Shown here piece by piece: positions 50,200-59,275 of a stretch of DNA of 64,000 nt. The DNA is from JBDFMH01 sp047238125 (GTDB lineage Bacteria > Pseudomonadota > Alphaproteobacteria > Sphingomonadales > Sphingomonadaceae): the NCBI RefSeq assembly GCF_047238125.1, contig NZ_JBDFMH010000001.1:248001-312000 (forward strand). Reading direction: 5' to 3'. The translations under genes were made by a program, and so were the position numbers. Below the pieces are notes generated by a model. The model was not told the origin of the DNA and did no database searches. It saw only the letters and a list, made by a program, of their open reading frames with translations. Position 1 is the stretch's first letter. The number at the start of each line of letters is the position of its first letter.

Positions 50200-51530
50200 T
50201 CGCTCCGCAACCGCCGATCCGCGGCCATGCCGATCGTGCCGGCAGGCTGGTGGATGCCGATCCCCCGCTGGCCGGGCTGCAGGCGCGTGCCGGGGGCGTG
50301 CCCGGTGGGCCGATCGCGGTGCCGCAACTGGCCGCGCTCGTCCGGCTGGTGCTGCGGCTGAAGATCGTCGTGTCGCGCGGCGTCGTCGCCGCCGACGGCG
50401 ATCAGGATCTCGACCTGTGGGTGCGGGCTGCGCCGGATGGCGACGGGGTGTCGCTCGCCATCGTCGGCTGGACGGAACGGCCCGCGAGCCTGCCTGTGGC
50501 GGCAGCGTCGATCGCACGCGAGCATGATCATCTGCGCGCGGAGGCCGACTGGCTGTGGGAGTGCGATGCGGCGCTTGCGATCACCGGGCTTTCCGCCAAC
50601 GCGGCGGCCAGCGTACCGCACGATGCGATCGGCGCACCGCTGACCCGCATCTTCGCCCTGCGCGCCGATCGTGACGGGGCGATGCCGCTGATCGACGCGA
50701 TGGCCGAACGCCGCCGCTTCCACGGCCAATATGCCAGCCTCCAGGCTGATCCCGCCCGGTCGCTGCTGCTTTCGGGCCTGCCGCTGACCGCCGGCGATGG
50801 CGGCTTCGCAGGGTTCCGCGGGCAGGCCCGCACGCTCCCGCCCGAGCCGGCCGAGCCCGGCGGCAGCGCATTCCGCGATCGGCTGGGCAGCGCACTGCGC
50901 CAGCCGCTCGATCGCATCATCGCATCGGCCGAGGCGATCCGTGAGCAGGATGGCGGGCCGCTGCGCCGCGACTATGCCGGCTATGCCGGAGATATCGCCA
51001 GCGCGGGCCGACACCTGCTGGCGCTGGTCGGCGATCTGGTCGACCTGTCGGATATCGAAAGCGCCGATTTCCGCCCCGAACGTGATCCGATCGACCTGGC
51101 CGACGTCGCCCGGCGTGCGGCCGGGCTGCTGGCAATCCGCGCCGCCGAGCGCGCCGTGCGGATCGATCGCCCGGCAGAGGCGGATACCGCGCCCGCCACC
51201 GGCGATTTCCGACGCGCGCTGCAGATCGCGGTGAACCTGATCGGCAACGCGATCCGCCACTCGCCCCAGGGTGGCACGATCCACCTGGCCTGCAATGTGG
51301 AGCCGGGGCTGGCGCGGCTGACGGTCGCCGATCAGGGAGCGGGCATCGCCGCCGAGGACCAAGCCCGCATCTTCGAGAAATTCGCACGGCTCGATCCGGC
51401 GACGCCGGATGGCAGCGGGCTCGGCCTCTATATCGCGCGCCGACTGGCCCGCGCGATGGGCGGGGATGTCGAGGTGGACAGCATTCCCGGCCAGGGTGCC
51501 CGCTTCACCCTGACCCTCCGGGACGGCTGA
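50196..51530 (+). CDS. Histidine-kinase-like protein with Ser in place of the phospho-His
   Basis: A soluble 444-residue protein. About residues 110-210 look like a PAS fold. Residues 225-290 have the HisKA two-helix shape: FRDRLGSALRQPLDRIIA aligns with the H-box FLANMSHELRTPLNAIIG, but Ser232 stands where His should be, and the second helix (DYAGDIASAGRHLLALVGDLVDL) is canonical. The ATPase domain is complete: N-box NLIGNAIRHSP, G1 VADQGAGI, F-box IFEKFARLD, G2 DGSGLGLYIARRLA. ATP binding is therefore expected without normal autophosphorylation. No membrane segment. Overlaps DUF2336 by four bases. Confidence 0.85.
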   Translation: MIAPQPPIRGHADRAGRLVDADPPLAGLQARAGGVPGGPIAVPQLAALVRLVLRLKIVVSRGVVAADGDQDLDLWVRAAPDGDGVSLAIVGWTERPASLPVAAASIAREHDHLRAEADWLWECDAALAITGLSANAAASVPHDAIGAPLTRIFALRADRDGAMPLIDAMAERRRFHGQYASLQADPARSLLLSGLPLTAGDGGFAGFRGQARTLPPEPAEPGGSAFRDRLGSALRQPLDRIIASAEAIREQDGGPLRRDYAGYAGDIASAGRHLLALVGDLVDLSDIESADFRPERDPIDLADVARRAAGLLAIRAAERAVRIDRPAEADTAPATGDFRRALQIAVNLIGNAIRHSPQGGTIHLACNVEPGLARLTVADQGAGIAAEDQARIFEKFARLDPATPDGSGLGLYIARRLARAMGGDVEVDSIPGQGARFTLTLRDG

Positions 51531-51533
51531 CGC

Positions 51534-52817
51534 TTAGCGCTCGCCCACCGGCACATAATCGCGCTGCGTCGGCCCGGTATAGAGCTGGCGCGGACGACCG
51601 ATCTTCTGCTCGGGATCGGCGATCATCTCGTTCCATTGCGCCACCCAGCCGACGGTGCGGGCGAGCGCGAACAATACGGTGAACATCGTCGTCGGGAAAC
51701 CGATCGCCGACAGGATCACGCCCGAATAGAAATCGACGTTAGGGTACAGCTTCTTGTCGATGAAATAGGGATCCTCGAGCGCGATCCGCTCCAGTTCGCG
51801 CGCGGTGTCGAGCACCGGATCGCTCTTGCCCAGCTTGTCCAGCACCTCGGTCGCCGCCTTCGACAGCACCTTCGCGCGCGGATCGAAATTCTTGTAGACG
51901 CGGTGGCCGAAGCCCATCAGCCGGAACGGATCGTCCTTGTTCTTCGCGCGGGCGATATATTCGGGGATGCGGTCCGGCGTGCCGATCTCGCGCAGCATGT
52001 TCAGCGCCGCCTCGTTCGCGCCGCCATGCGCGGGGCCCCACAGGCAGGCGATGCCGGCGGCGATGCACGCGAACGGATTGGCGCCCGAAGAGCCCGCCAG
52101 CCGTACGGTCGAGGTCGACGCGTTCTGTTCGTGATCGGCATGGAGGATGAAGATCTTGTCCATCGCATCGCGCACGATCGGATCGACTTCATAATCCTCG
52201 GCCGGCACCGAGAAGGTCATCCGCAGGAAGTTGGCCGTATAGTCGAGATGGTTCTGCGGGTAGACGAAGGGCTGGCCGACCGAATATTTATAGGCCATCG
52301 CAGCGATCGTCGGGATCTTGGCGATCAGCCGGTGGCTGGCGACCAGCCGCTGGTGCGGATCGTTGATGTCGGTCGAATCATGGTAGAAGGCGGAAAGCGC
52401 GCCGACCACGCCGGTCATGATCGCCATCGGGTGCGCATCGCGGCGGAAACCGCGATAGAATTGCGCCAGCTGCTCGTGCAGCATGGTGTGGCGGGTGATC
52501 GTGGTCGTGAACTTGTCGAGCTCGGTCTTCGCCGGCAACTCGCCGTTCAGCAGCAGATACGCCACTTCCATGAAGCTGGACTGTTCGGCCAGCTGATCGA
52601 TCGGGTAGCCGCGGTGAAGCAGCACGCCGGCATCGCCGTCGATATAGGTGATCTCCGACTCGCAACTCGCGGTCGAGGTGAAGCCGGGATCATAGGTGAA
52701 CGCGCCGGTCTGCGCATACAGCTTGCGGATGTCGATGACATCGGGCCCGACCGATCCGGACACGACGGGATATTCCGCAGCTTTTCCTGCGATCTCGATC
52801 TTGGCGTTCGCCCCCAT
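51534..52817 (-). CDS. gltA: Citrate synthase
   Basis: Condenses acetyl-CoA and oxaloacetate at entry to the TCA cycle; 427 residues, the large hexameric Gram-negative (type II) form. Catalytic His in CLWGPAHGGANEAAL and MGFGHRVYKNFDPRA, catalytic Asp in NVDFYSGVIL. The N-terminal domain of type II enzymes is present (YDPGFTSTASCESEITYIDGD). ATG 52817 has a perfect AAGGAGG site; an in-frame run to 53390 lies inside gltX and is spurious. It lies 17 bases after gltX, same strand, probably co-transcribed. Confidence 0.97.
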   Translation of the reverse strand: MGANAKIEIAGKAAEYPVVSGSVGPDVIDIRKLYAQTGAFTYDPGFTSTASCESEITYIDGDAGVLLHRGYPIDQLAEQSSFMEVAYLLLNGELPAKTELDKFTTTITRHTMLHEQLAQFYRGFRRDAHPMAIMTGVVGALSAFYHDSTDINDPHQRLVASHRLIAKIPTIAAMAYKYSVGQPFVYPQNHLDYTANFLRMTFSVPAEDYEVDPIVRDAMDKIFILHADHEQNASTSTVRLAGSSGANPFACIAAGIACLWGPAHGGANEAALNMLREIGTPDRIPEYIARAKNKDDPFRLMGFGHRVYKNFDPRAKVLSKAATEVLDKLGKSDPVLDTARELERIALEDPYFIDKKLYPNVDFYSGVILSAIGFPTTMFTVLFALARTVGWVAQWNEMIADPEQKIGRPRQLYTGPTQRDYVPVGER

Positions 52818-52834
52818 ATCGTCCTCCTTGGCTG

Positions 52835-54295
52835 TCAGTCCCTGCCATCCAGCCGGTCGGCCAAGCGCGCGAGGCTCTCGGTCCGTCCCAGCAGGACGAG
52901 CACATCGAAAATGCCGGGAGAGGTGGCCCGCCCGGTCAACGCGGCACGCAACGGCTGCGCGACCTTGCCAAGGCCCACGCCGGCACTTTCCGCAACCCCC
53001 TTGACCGCGGCTTCGAGCGTCTCCGCGCTCCAGTCGGTCACCCCTGCGATCGCGCCGCGCGCCTGGGCGAGCAGCTCGATACCCGGCCCCTCTAGCAGCA
53101 GCGCGGCCTTCTCGTCCATTGCGAGCGGGCGGGCGGCGAACAGGAATTCGGCGCCGGATGCCAGCTCGTTCAGATCCTTCGCGCGCGGTTTCAGCACCGG
53201 CATCGTCCGTTCCAGCAGCGCGCCTTCCTCGGCGGTCAGCGCGCGGCCGAGCCCGGCTTCCGCACGCGGCGCCGTCAGTTCCGCCAGCCGTGCATCGGCC
53301 GCCTCGCGAATATAGTGGCCGTTGAGATTTTCGAGCTTCTTGAGATCGAAGCGCGATGGCCCGCGGCCGACATCGCCGATGTCGAACCACTGGATGGCCT
53401 GCTCGCGGCTGATGATCTCGGCATCGCCATGCCCCCAGCCCAGCCGCAACAGATAGTTGGACAGCGCCTCCGGCAGCATGCCCATCTCGTCGCGATACGC
53501 CTCCACGCCCAGCGCGCCGTGACGCTTGGAAAGCTTGGCCCCGTCCGCGCCGTGGATCAGCGGCACATGCGCATAGACCGGCTCGGCCCAGCCATCCTCG
53601 ATCCTGGCCATCGACCGGATGATGCCTAGCTGGCGGAACGCGTTGTTGAGATGATCATCGCCGCGGATGACATGCGTCACCCCCATGTCGCGATCGTCGA
53701 CGACCACTGCCAGCATGTAGGTCGGCGTGCCGTCCGACCGCAACAGCACCATGTCGTCCAGCTCGGCATTGCGGACGGTGACATCGCCCTGGACGCGATC
53801 ATGGATGGTCGTCTCGCCGCTTTGATCGGCCTTGAGCCGTACCACGAACGGCGCCCCGGCCGGCGCATCGGCCGGATCGCGATCGCGCCAGCGCCCGTCA
53901 TAGCGCAGCGGCAGTTTCTGCGCCTTCTGCTCAGCGCGCATCGCTTCCAGCTCTTCGGGCGTGGCGAAGCATTTATAGGCATGACCCGCGGCCAGCAGCT
54001 GGTTGGCGACTTCGGCGTGGCGGTCCGCGCGGGCGAACTGGAACACCGCGTCGCCGTCCCAGTCCAACCCCAGCCAGCGCATGCCATCCAGGATCGCATC
54101 GATTGCGGGCTGGGTGGATCGCGCGCGATCGGTATCCTCGATCCGCAGCAGGAACTTGCCGCCGAAATGGCGGGCGTAGAGCCAGTTGAACAGCGCCGTC
54201 CGCGCGCCCCCGATGTGCAGGAAGCCCGTCGGCGACGGTGCGAACCGCGTGACCACGGGGGCGTTGCTGTCTGCCGGATCGGTACTGGCGGCCAT
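52835..54295 (-). CDS. gltX: Glutamyl-tRNA synthetase
   Basis: Charges tRNA-Glu (and, if discriminating poorly, tRNA-Gln for transamidation); class I, 486 residues. HIGH-type box TRFAPSPTGFLHIGGARTA at residues ~15-33, RIEDTD catalytic segment, and the KMSKS variant GAKLSKRHGALGV. The C-terminal anticodon-binding domain is complete. ATG 54295 (MAASTDPAD) is preferred over a TTG two codons upstream. Divergent from comEC by only 17 bp. Confidence 0.96.
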   Translation of the reverse strand: MAASTDPADSNAPVVTRFAPSPTGFLHIGGARTALFNWLYARHFGGKFLLRIEDTDRARSTQPAIDAILDGMRWLGLDWDGDAVFQFARADRHAEVANQLLAAGHAYKCFATPEELEAMRAEQKAQKLPLRYDGRWRDRDPADAPAGAPFVVRLKADQSGETTIHDRVQGDVTVRNAELDDMVLLRSDGTPTYMLAVVVDDRDMGVTHVIRGDDHLNNAFRQLGIIRSMARIEDGWAEPVYAHVPLIHGADGAKLSKRHGALGVEAYRDEMGMLPEALSNYLLRLGWGHGDAEIISREQAIQWFDIGDVGRGPSRFDLKKLENLNGHYIREAADARLAELTAPRAEAGLGRALTAEEGALLERTMPVLKPRAKDLNELASGAEFLFAARPLAMDEKAALLLEGPGIELLAQARGAIAGVTDWSAETLEAAVKGVAESAGVGLGKVAQPLRAALTGRATSPGIFDVLVLLGRTESLARLADRLDGRD

Positions 54296-54312
54296 CCGCA
54301 ATCGTCTCCAAG

Positions 54313-56493
54313 ATGTGCGGCATGGCCACGAGGTTCGGCGGCGCCCTTAGCATGGCTTTTCGCGCGCTTGGAAGGGGCGCGGATGCGCCGCCGCGCGCGC
54401 GTCTCCATCCGCTGGCCCGGATCGAGACGATGCTGGAGGCAGAGCGCGACCAGCTCCCGCTCTGGTTGCCGGTCGGGCTGGGGCTGGGCATCGTCGCCTG
54501 GTTCGCGCTGCCCGATCGCGATGGCTGGATCGCCGTCATGCTCACTGCCGCGGCGGTGGCGACGGGCGGGGCGATATTGGCGGGCCGCTGGCGGGTGGGG
54601 CGGGCGGCAGCCTGGTTCGCGCTGGCCGTCGCGATCGGCTGCGCGCTGATCTGGTGGCGGGCGGAGCGCGTGGCCGCTCCGGTCGTGACCCGGCCGACCG
54701 TCGCCCGCTTCGTCGCCGTCGTCGAATTGATCGAACCGCAGCCCGCGCGGGACCAGATCCGGCTGCGGCTTGCACCTGCGGCCGACAGCGGCCTGCCGCC
54801 GCGCGTGCGCGTGAACATGGCGCAGGGGGACGCGCCACCCGGGCTCGCGCGGGGCGCCACGATCCGTCTGCGCGCACGGCTCATGCCGCCGCCGGAAGCC
54901 GCGGTGCCGGGCGCTTATGATTTCGCGCGGGTTGCCTGGTTCCAGGGGATCGGCGGCACCGGCCGCGCCTTCGCCGGGGCCGAGATCCTTTCCCCCGGCC
55001 GGGCCGATGGCTGGCGCGCGACGCTGGCCGGCTGGCGCGCCAGGCTGTCAGCCCATATCCAGCGACAGTTGCCCGGCGGGGAAGGGGGCGTGGCCACCGC
55101 CCTGGCGACGGGCGATCAGGGCGCGATCGGGGAAGCGGATGCGGAGGCGATGCGTCGCTCCGGCCTCGCCCATCTCCTGTCGGTCAGCGGCCTGCACGTC
55201 TCGGCGGTGGTGGGCGCTACGATGCTGCTCGCGCTACGGCTGCTCGCCCTGTCGCCCTGGCTGGCGCTCCGCCTGCCGCTGCTCCTGATCGCTGCGGGTG
55301 CGGCCGCGGTCGCCGCCATCGCCTACACCGCGCTTACCGGCGCCGAGGTGCCGACCTTGCGATCATGCATCGCAGCGCTGCTGGTGCTGGCGGGCATCGC
55401 GCTCGGCCGGGAAGCGATCACGCTGCGGCTGGTGGCGACGGGGGCGATGATCGTGCTGCTGCTCTGGCCCGAGTCGCTGGCCGGCGCGAGCTTCCAGCTC
55501 AGTTTCGCCGCCGTCACCGCGATCGTCGCGCTGGCGGAAAGCCGGTGGGCGCGCGCGCTGTTCGCCCGCCGGGAAGAGCTCTGGCCCGAACGGATCGGGC
55601 GCACCCTCCTCGCGTTGCTGGCGACCGGCATCGTCGTCGAACTCGCGCTGATGCCGATCGCGCTGTTCCATTTCCACAAGGCCGGTCTCTACGGGGCTGC
55701 CGCCAACATTGTCGCGATTCCGCTGACAACCTTCATCGTGATGCCGCTGGAGGCGGCGGCCCTGCTGGCCGATCTGATGGGGGCAGGGGCGCCTTTCTGG
55801 TGGCTGGCGGGGCAGGCCCTCGGCCTGCTGCTCTGGATTGCGCACCGGGTGGCCGATGCACCCGGTGCGGTCACCATGCTGCCGGCGATGCCGCACGGTG
55901 CGTTCGCGCTGATGGTCGCCGGCGGGCTGTGGATACTGCTCTGGAAAAGCCCGGTACGTGCCTGGGGATCGGTGCCGCTCGCGATCGGCGCCGTCTGGGC
56001 GTTGTTGACGCCCGCGCCCGATCTGCTGATCACGGGCGATGGCCGTCACCTCGCGGTGCGCCGCACCGATGGCAGCCTGGCGCTGCTCCGCCCCCGCGCC
56101 GGCGATTATGTCCGCGATCTGCTGGGCGAAGGGGCGGGCAGCGATGTCGAGCCGGGCGCGCTCGACGATGATGCCGACGCGCGCTGCGGCCCGGATCTTT
56201 GCGCGGCGACGCTGGCATCTTCCGGGCGGCGCTGGCGCCTGGTCGCGACCCGATCGCCCTACCTGGTCGAGATCGGCGCGATGAACCGCGCCTGCGCCGA
56301 TGCCGATATCGTCGTCAGCGAACGCCGCCTGCCGCGCACCTGCCGCCCGCGCTGGCTGAAGGTGGACCGGTTGCTGTTGCGGGAAACGGGCGGTCTGGCG
56401 ATCACGCTGGATGGTCCGCGTGTCGCCACCGTGCGCAGGCCCGGCGACGCCCATCCATGGCGGACATCCACCACCCCGGCCGCGCCCCGGTGA
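54313..56493 (+). CDS. comEC: ComEC/Rec2 family DNA-uptake channel protein
   Basis: Inner-membrane channel for single-stranded DNA import during natural transformation; 726 residues. N-terminal helices and an OB-like periplasmic domain (DUF4131, around GATIRLRARLMPP) precede the competence domain with the signature GLAHLLSVSGLHVSAVVGA and TLRSCIAALLVLAGIALGR. A ~190-residue C-terminal tail (DLLITGDGRHLAVRRTDG) is like the beta-CASP region, but the metallo-beta-lactamase HxHxDH motif is absent. Other competence genes are not in the window. Confidence 0.9.
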   Translation: MCGMATRFGGALSMAFRALGRGADAPPRARLHPLARIETMLEAERDQLPLWLPVGLGLGIVAWFALPDRDGWIAVMLTAAAVATGGAILAGRWRVGRAAAWFALAVAIGCALIWWRAERVAAPVVTRPTVARFVAVVELIEPQPARDQIRLRLAPAADSGLPPRVRVNMAQGDAPPGLARGATIRLRARLMPPPEAAVPGAYDFARVAWFQGIGGTGRAFAGAEILSPGRADGWRATLAGWRARLSAHIQRQLPGGEGGVATALATGDQGAIGEADAEAMRRSGLAHLLSVSGLHVSAVVGATMLLALRLLALSPWLALRLPLLLIAAGAAAVAAIAYTALTGAEVPTLRSCIAALLVLAGIALGREAITLRLVATGAMIVLLLWPESLAGASFQLSFAAVTAIVALAESRWARALFARREELWPERIGRTLLALLATGIVVELALMPIALFHFHKAGLYGAAANIVAIPLTTFIVMPLEAAALLADLMGAGAPFWWLAGQALGLLLWIAHRVADAPGAVTMLPAMPHGAFALMVAGGLWILLWKSPVRAWGSVPLAIGAVWALLTPAPDLLITGDGRHLAVRRTDGSLALLRPRAGDYVRDLLGEGAGSDVEPGALDDDADARCGPDLCAATLASSGRRWRLVATRSPYLVEIGAMNRACADADIVVSERRLPRTCRPRWLKVDRLLLRETGGLAITLDGPRVATVRRPGDAHPWRTSTTPAAPR

Positions 56494-56514
56494 TCGTGGC
56501 ACAGACATGAAAAA

Positions 56515-56544
56515 GGGCCGGCGCGGCAATACCGCACCGGCCCC
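56515..56544. terminator. Bidirectional terminator between comEC and the PEP-CTERM gene
   Basis: GGGCCGG-C-GCGG / CCGC-A-CCGGCCC stem with loop CAATA, flanked by AAAAA on the left and CGTTTT on the right, so it has a U-tract in both directions. It serves two convergent genes. Confidence 0.85.
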
Positions 56545-56564
56545 GTTTTCACGATCGAAGCGGA

Positions 56565-57341
56565 TCAGGCGGTAGCCAGGTTCCGCTCGCTGCGACGCGC
56601 GCTGCGCATCGTGCCACCGACCAGGCCGAAGCCGCCGATCATCAGCGCCCAGGTGGCCGGCTCCGGCACCACCGGACCACCGATTTCGGTGATCAGGAAG
56701 GAAGCGCCCGAGAAGCTGTTGGCGAATGCGATACCGGGGCCGCTCTGGGTGACCGAAGCGCCATTATGCACCAGCGAGAAGGTGTAGCTGCCCGCGCCCA
56801 GCGTGAATTCGCGGGTACCGGTGCCGGTGAGGCTGCCGAGCTGCGAGAAAGTGCCGCCGGACAGCGCGAAATCAAGCGTGGGCGATCCCGTGCCGCCGAC
56901 TTCATAATCCAGCGCGAACGTCGCGGACTCGGTCAGCGTGAACAGATAGTCCGCTGCCAGATAATAGGGATCGGCAGTGGCGTTGCCGCCCACCGCGCTC
57001 ACGAAGGCCTGCGCCCCGGCGGTGAAGTCGAACACGCCCGATGTGGCCGAAGCGAAATCGACCGAGACGTCGGCATTGCCGGCCGCATCGGCGCCCGTCA
57101 CGAACGGCGCGGCGAAAGCGGAAGCCGCCAGCGTGCCGGCCGGCAGCGAAGTCGCTTCCTGCAGATCGTACGAATCGGCCGTGTCGGTCAGCTCGTTGCC
57201 ACCATTGGGGTTCACGACGGTGGCATCGGCACCGGCGATCACGTCAGCGAAGTCGAACGTCACGACGGCCATGGCGGGCTGGGCCATCAGAGCGGTACCG
57301 GCGACACCGGCGATCATGGCGAGACGGGCTAGTGAAGTCAT
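56565..57341 (-). CDS. PEPxxWA-CTERM sorting-domain exported protein
   Basis: A 258-residue secreted protein. Signal peptide MTSLARLAMIAGVAGTALMAQPAMA, then a beta-rich acidic body with no Cys, and a C-terminal sorting signal: VPEPATWALMIGGFGLVGG followed by a basic tail (RSARRSER). This matches the PEPxxWA variant common in sphingomonads, recognised by exosortase for anchoring or export with surface polysaccharide. The ligand or role of the body is unknown. ATG 57341 is supported by the signal peptide; the leader contains an 18-base palindrome. Confidence 0.92.
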   Translation of the reverse strand: MTSLARLAMIAGVAGTALMAQPAMAVVTFDFADVIAGADATVVNPNGGNELTDTADSYDLQEATSLPAGTLAASAFAAPFVTGADAAGNADVSVDFASATSGVFDFTAGAQAFVSAVGGNATADPYYLAADYLFTLTESATFALDYEVGGTGSPTLDFALSGGTFSQLGSLTGTGTREFTLGAGSYTFSLVHNGASVTQSGPGIAFANSFSGASFLITEIGGPVVPEPATWALMIGGFGLVGGTMRSARRSERNLATA

Positions 57342-57367
57342 TGTGCGGTAACCCCTTTTGATCCCCC

Positions 57368-57385
57368 GGCCATCGCGCGATGGCC
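57368..57385. promoter_or_regulatory. Perfect 18-base palindrome in the leader of the PEP-CTERM gene
   Basis: GGCCATCGC/GCGATGGCC, with no spacer, lies between the predicted transcription start (near 57405) and the ATG at 57341. Either a repressor operator or a leader hairpin. Confidence 0.55.
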
Positions 57386-57411
57386 TAGCCGGAACGCCGG
57401 CAGATGCATCG

Positions 57412-57439
57412 ACTATATCGCGCTGCAATAGCGTGTAAA
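57412..57439 (-). promoter_or_regulatory. Promoter of the PEP-CTERM gene
   Basis: Minus strand TTTACA (57439-57434), 16 bases, TATAGT (57417-57412), the best housekeeping match in this gap; start near 57405, leader about 65 bases. Confidence 0.55.
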
Positions 57440-57504
57440 TCACGTTAACCAGTTTCTGCCGCCTTTATTGTCCCGTGTGAGATAGCGTGCCGCAGCGGGA
57501 CAGT

Positions 57505-59124
57505 TCAGGCGCGTTCCTTGGTCGCAGTGAACCGCACGTCGGGATGCCGACCGCTGACATAATTCAGCTCCCAGCCGTCCTTCGCCATGAAGACCGGGGC
57601 GCCATCGCGATCGGTCGCCATCGCGCCCTTGTGCAGGTCGACGAACGCCTTCAGCGCGGCGGAGTCGTCCGCCGCCACCCAGCGTGCGGTTTCCCACGGA
57701 CTCGGCTCGAGCGCGGCATCCACCTTATATTCGGCTTCCAGTCGCGAGATCAGCACTTCCAGCTGCAGCTGGCCGACCACGCCCACGATTCGCTGCGATC
57801 CGATCGCCGGCTGGAACACCTGGGTCACCCCTTCCTCGGCCATGTCGTCCAGCGCCTTGGAAAGCTGCTTGGTCTTGGTGGGATCCTTCAGCGCGACACG
57901 GCGCAGGATCTCGGGCGCGAAGTTGGGCAGCCCAGTGATCGTAACCGGGGCGCCTTCGGTAAGCGTGTCGCCCACGCGCAGCGTGCCGTGATTGGGAATG
58001 CCGATGATGTCGCCGGGAAACGCCTCGTCCGCCACCTCGCGCTCGCGTGCGAAGAACAGGATCGGGCTGTGCACGGCGACCGACTTGCCGGTGCCGACCT
58101 GGTTGAGCTTCATGCCCCGCCGGAACCGGCCCGAGCACAAGCGCATGAAGGCCACGCGGTCGCGGTGCATCGGGTTCATGTTCGCCTGCACCTTGAAGAT
58201 GAAGCCGGTCACGGCGGGATCGTCGGGGGAGACCGGGGCAGGGTCGGCCGGCTGCGCGCGCGGGGAGGGTGCGAATCGCGCCAGCGCATCGATCAGCTCG
58301 GCGACGCCGAAATCCTTCAGCGCCGATCCGAAGAACACCGGGGTCAGATCGCCGTGTCGGTAGAGCGCTGGATCGAACGGTGCATAGCCACCGACCGCAA
58401 GTTCGGCCTCCTCGCGCAGCCGCGCCGCGCCATCCGCGCTCAGCAGCGATTCGATCCGCGGATCGGCCAGGCCGTCGAGCGCGGTCTCGTCGCCTTCGAA
58501 CGCTCGGACATTGTCGCTCGCCGGACGCATCAGCCGGTTGCGCTCGAGGTCGTAGATGCCTTCGAACTCGCCGCCCATGCCGACTGGCCAGCTCATCGGC
58601 GACACGTCCAGCGCCAGCTGATCGGCCACCTCGTCGAGCAGCGAGAAGGGGTCTCGGCCCTCGCGATCGACCTTGTTGATGAAGGTGATGATCGGCACCG
58701 ATCGCAGCCGGCACACCTCGAACAGCTTGCGGGTCTGCGCCTCGATGCCACGCGCGGCATCGATCACCATGACGGCCGAATCGACCGCGGTCAGCGTGCG
58801 GTACGTATCCTCCGAGAAGTCCTCATGGCCGGGCGTGTCGAGCAGGTTGAAGGTTAGCGTGCCGCCGCGCGGATCGGGCCGCTCGAACGTCATCACCGAA
58901 GACGTGACGGAGATGCCGCGCTGCTGTTCGATCTTCATCCAGTCGGATCGTGCGCGGCGATTGGCGCCACGCGCCTTCACTTCGCCCGCGGCATGGATCG
59001 CGCCGCCGAACAGCAGCAGCTTTTCGGTCAGCGTGGTCTTGCCGGCGTCTGGGTGGGAAATGATCGCGAAGGTGCGGCGATCGGGTCGGCCGCTGGGCCG
59101 GGCAGCATCGATGTCAGGGTTCAT
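57505..59124 (-). CDS. prfC: Peptide chain release factor 3
   Basis: GTPase that recycles RF1 and RF2 from the ribosome after termination; 539 residues. G-domain motifs: G1 SHPDAGKTTLTE, G2/switch QQRGISVTSSVM, G3 LLDTPGHEDFSED, G4 FINKVDREGRD. Then the RF3-specific domains (VGVVGQLQLEVLISRLEAEY, WELNYVSGRHPDVRF). The length matches the family (529-535). ATG 59124 (MNPDIDAARPSG) is followed by a short extra tail. It stands alone; a terminator for an upstream small gene lies 100 bp before it. Confidence 0.96.
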   Translation of the reverse strand: MNPDIDAARPSGRPDRRTFAIISHPDAGKTTLTEKLLLFGGAIHAAGEVKARGANRRARSDWMKIEQQRGISVTSSVMTFERPDPRGGTLTFNLLDTPGHEDFSEDTYRTLTAVDSAVMVIDAARGIEAQTRKLFEVCRLRSVPIITFINKVDREGRDPFSLLDEVADQLALDVSPMSWPVGMGGEFEGIYDLERNRLMRPASDNVRAFEGDETALDGLADPRIESLLSADGAARLREEAELAVGGYAPFDPALYRHGDLTPVFFGSALKDFGVAELIDALARFAPSPRAQPADPAPVSPDDPAVTGFIFKVQANMNPMHRDRVAFMRLCSGRFRRGMKLNQVGTGKSVAVHSPILFFAREREVADEAFPGDIIGIPNHGTLRVGDTLTEGAPVTITGLPNFAPEILRRVALKDPTKTKQLSKALDDMAEEGVTQVFQPAIGSQRIVGVVGQLQLEVLISRLEAEYKVDAALEPSPWETARWVAADDSAALKAFVDLHKGAMATDRDGAPVFMAKDGWELNYVSGRHPDVRFTATKERA

Positions 59125-59224
59125 GGGCGGGGGCGGTTAACGGGTTTGCGTCTCGAACGCGACCCCCGGTCGCACAGCCGAGCCCGGTGCGCAGCCGAAC
59201 CAGGTCGCCATGGCCCAGAAACGG

Positions 59225-59249
59225 AAAAACCCTGGCCGTCGGCCAGGGT
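59225..59249 (-). terminator. Rho-independent terminator after the 30-codon gene
   Basis: ACCCTGGCC (59229-59237) / GGCCAGGGT (59241-59249), 3-base loop; on the minus strand it is followed by a U-run (59229-59225). It stands 27 bases after the small gene's stop. Confidence 0.85.
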
Positions 59250-59275
59250 CTTCCTGAGTTCAGCCGGGCTGGTGA

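Noticed and set aside
51534..53390. Extended 618-codon form of citrate synthase
   Set aside because: The family N-terminus and a perfect ribosome site are at 52817; the extra part lies antisense-free inside gltX in a wrong frame.
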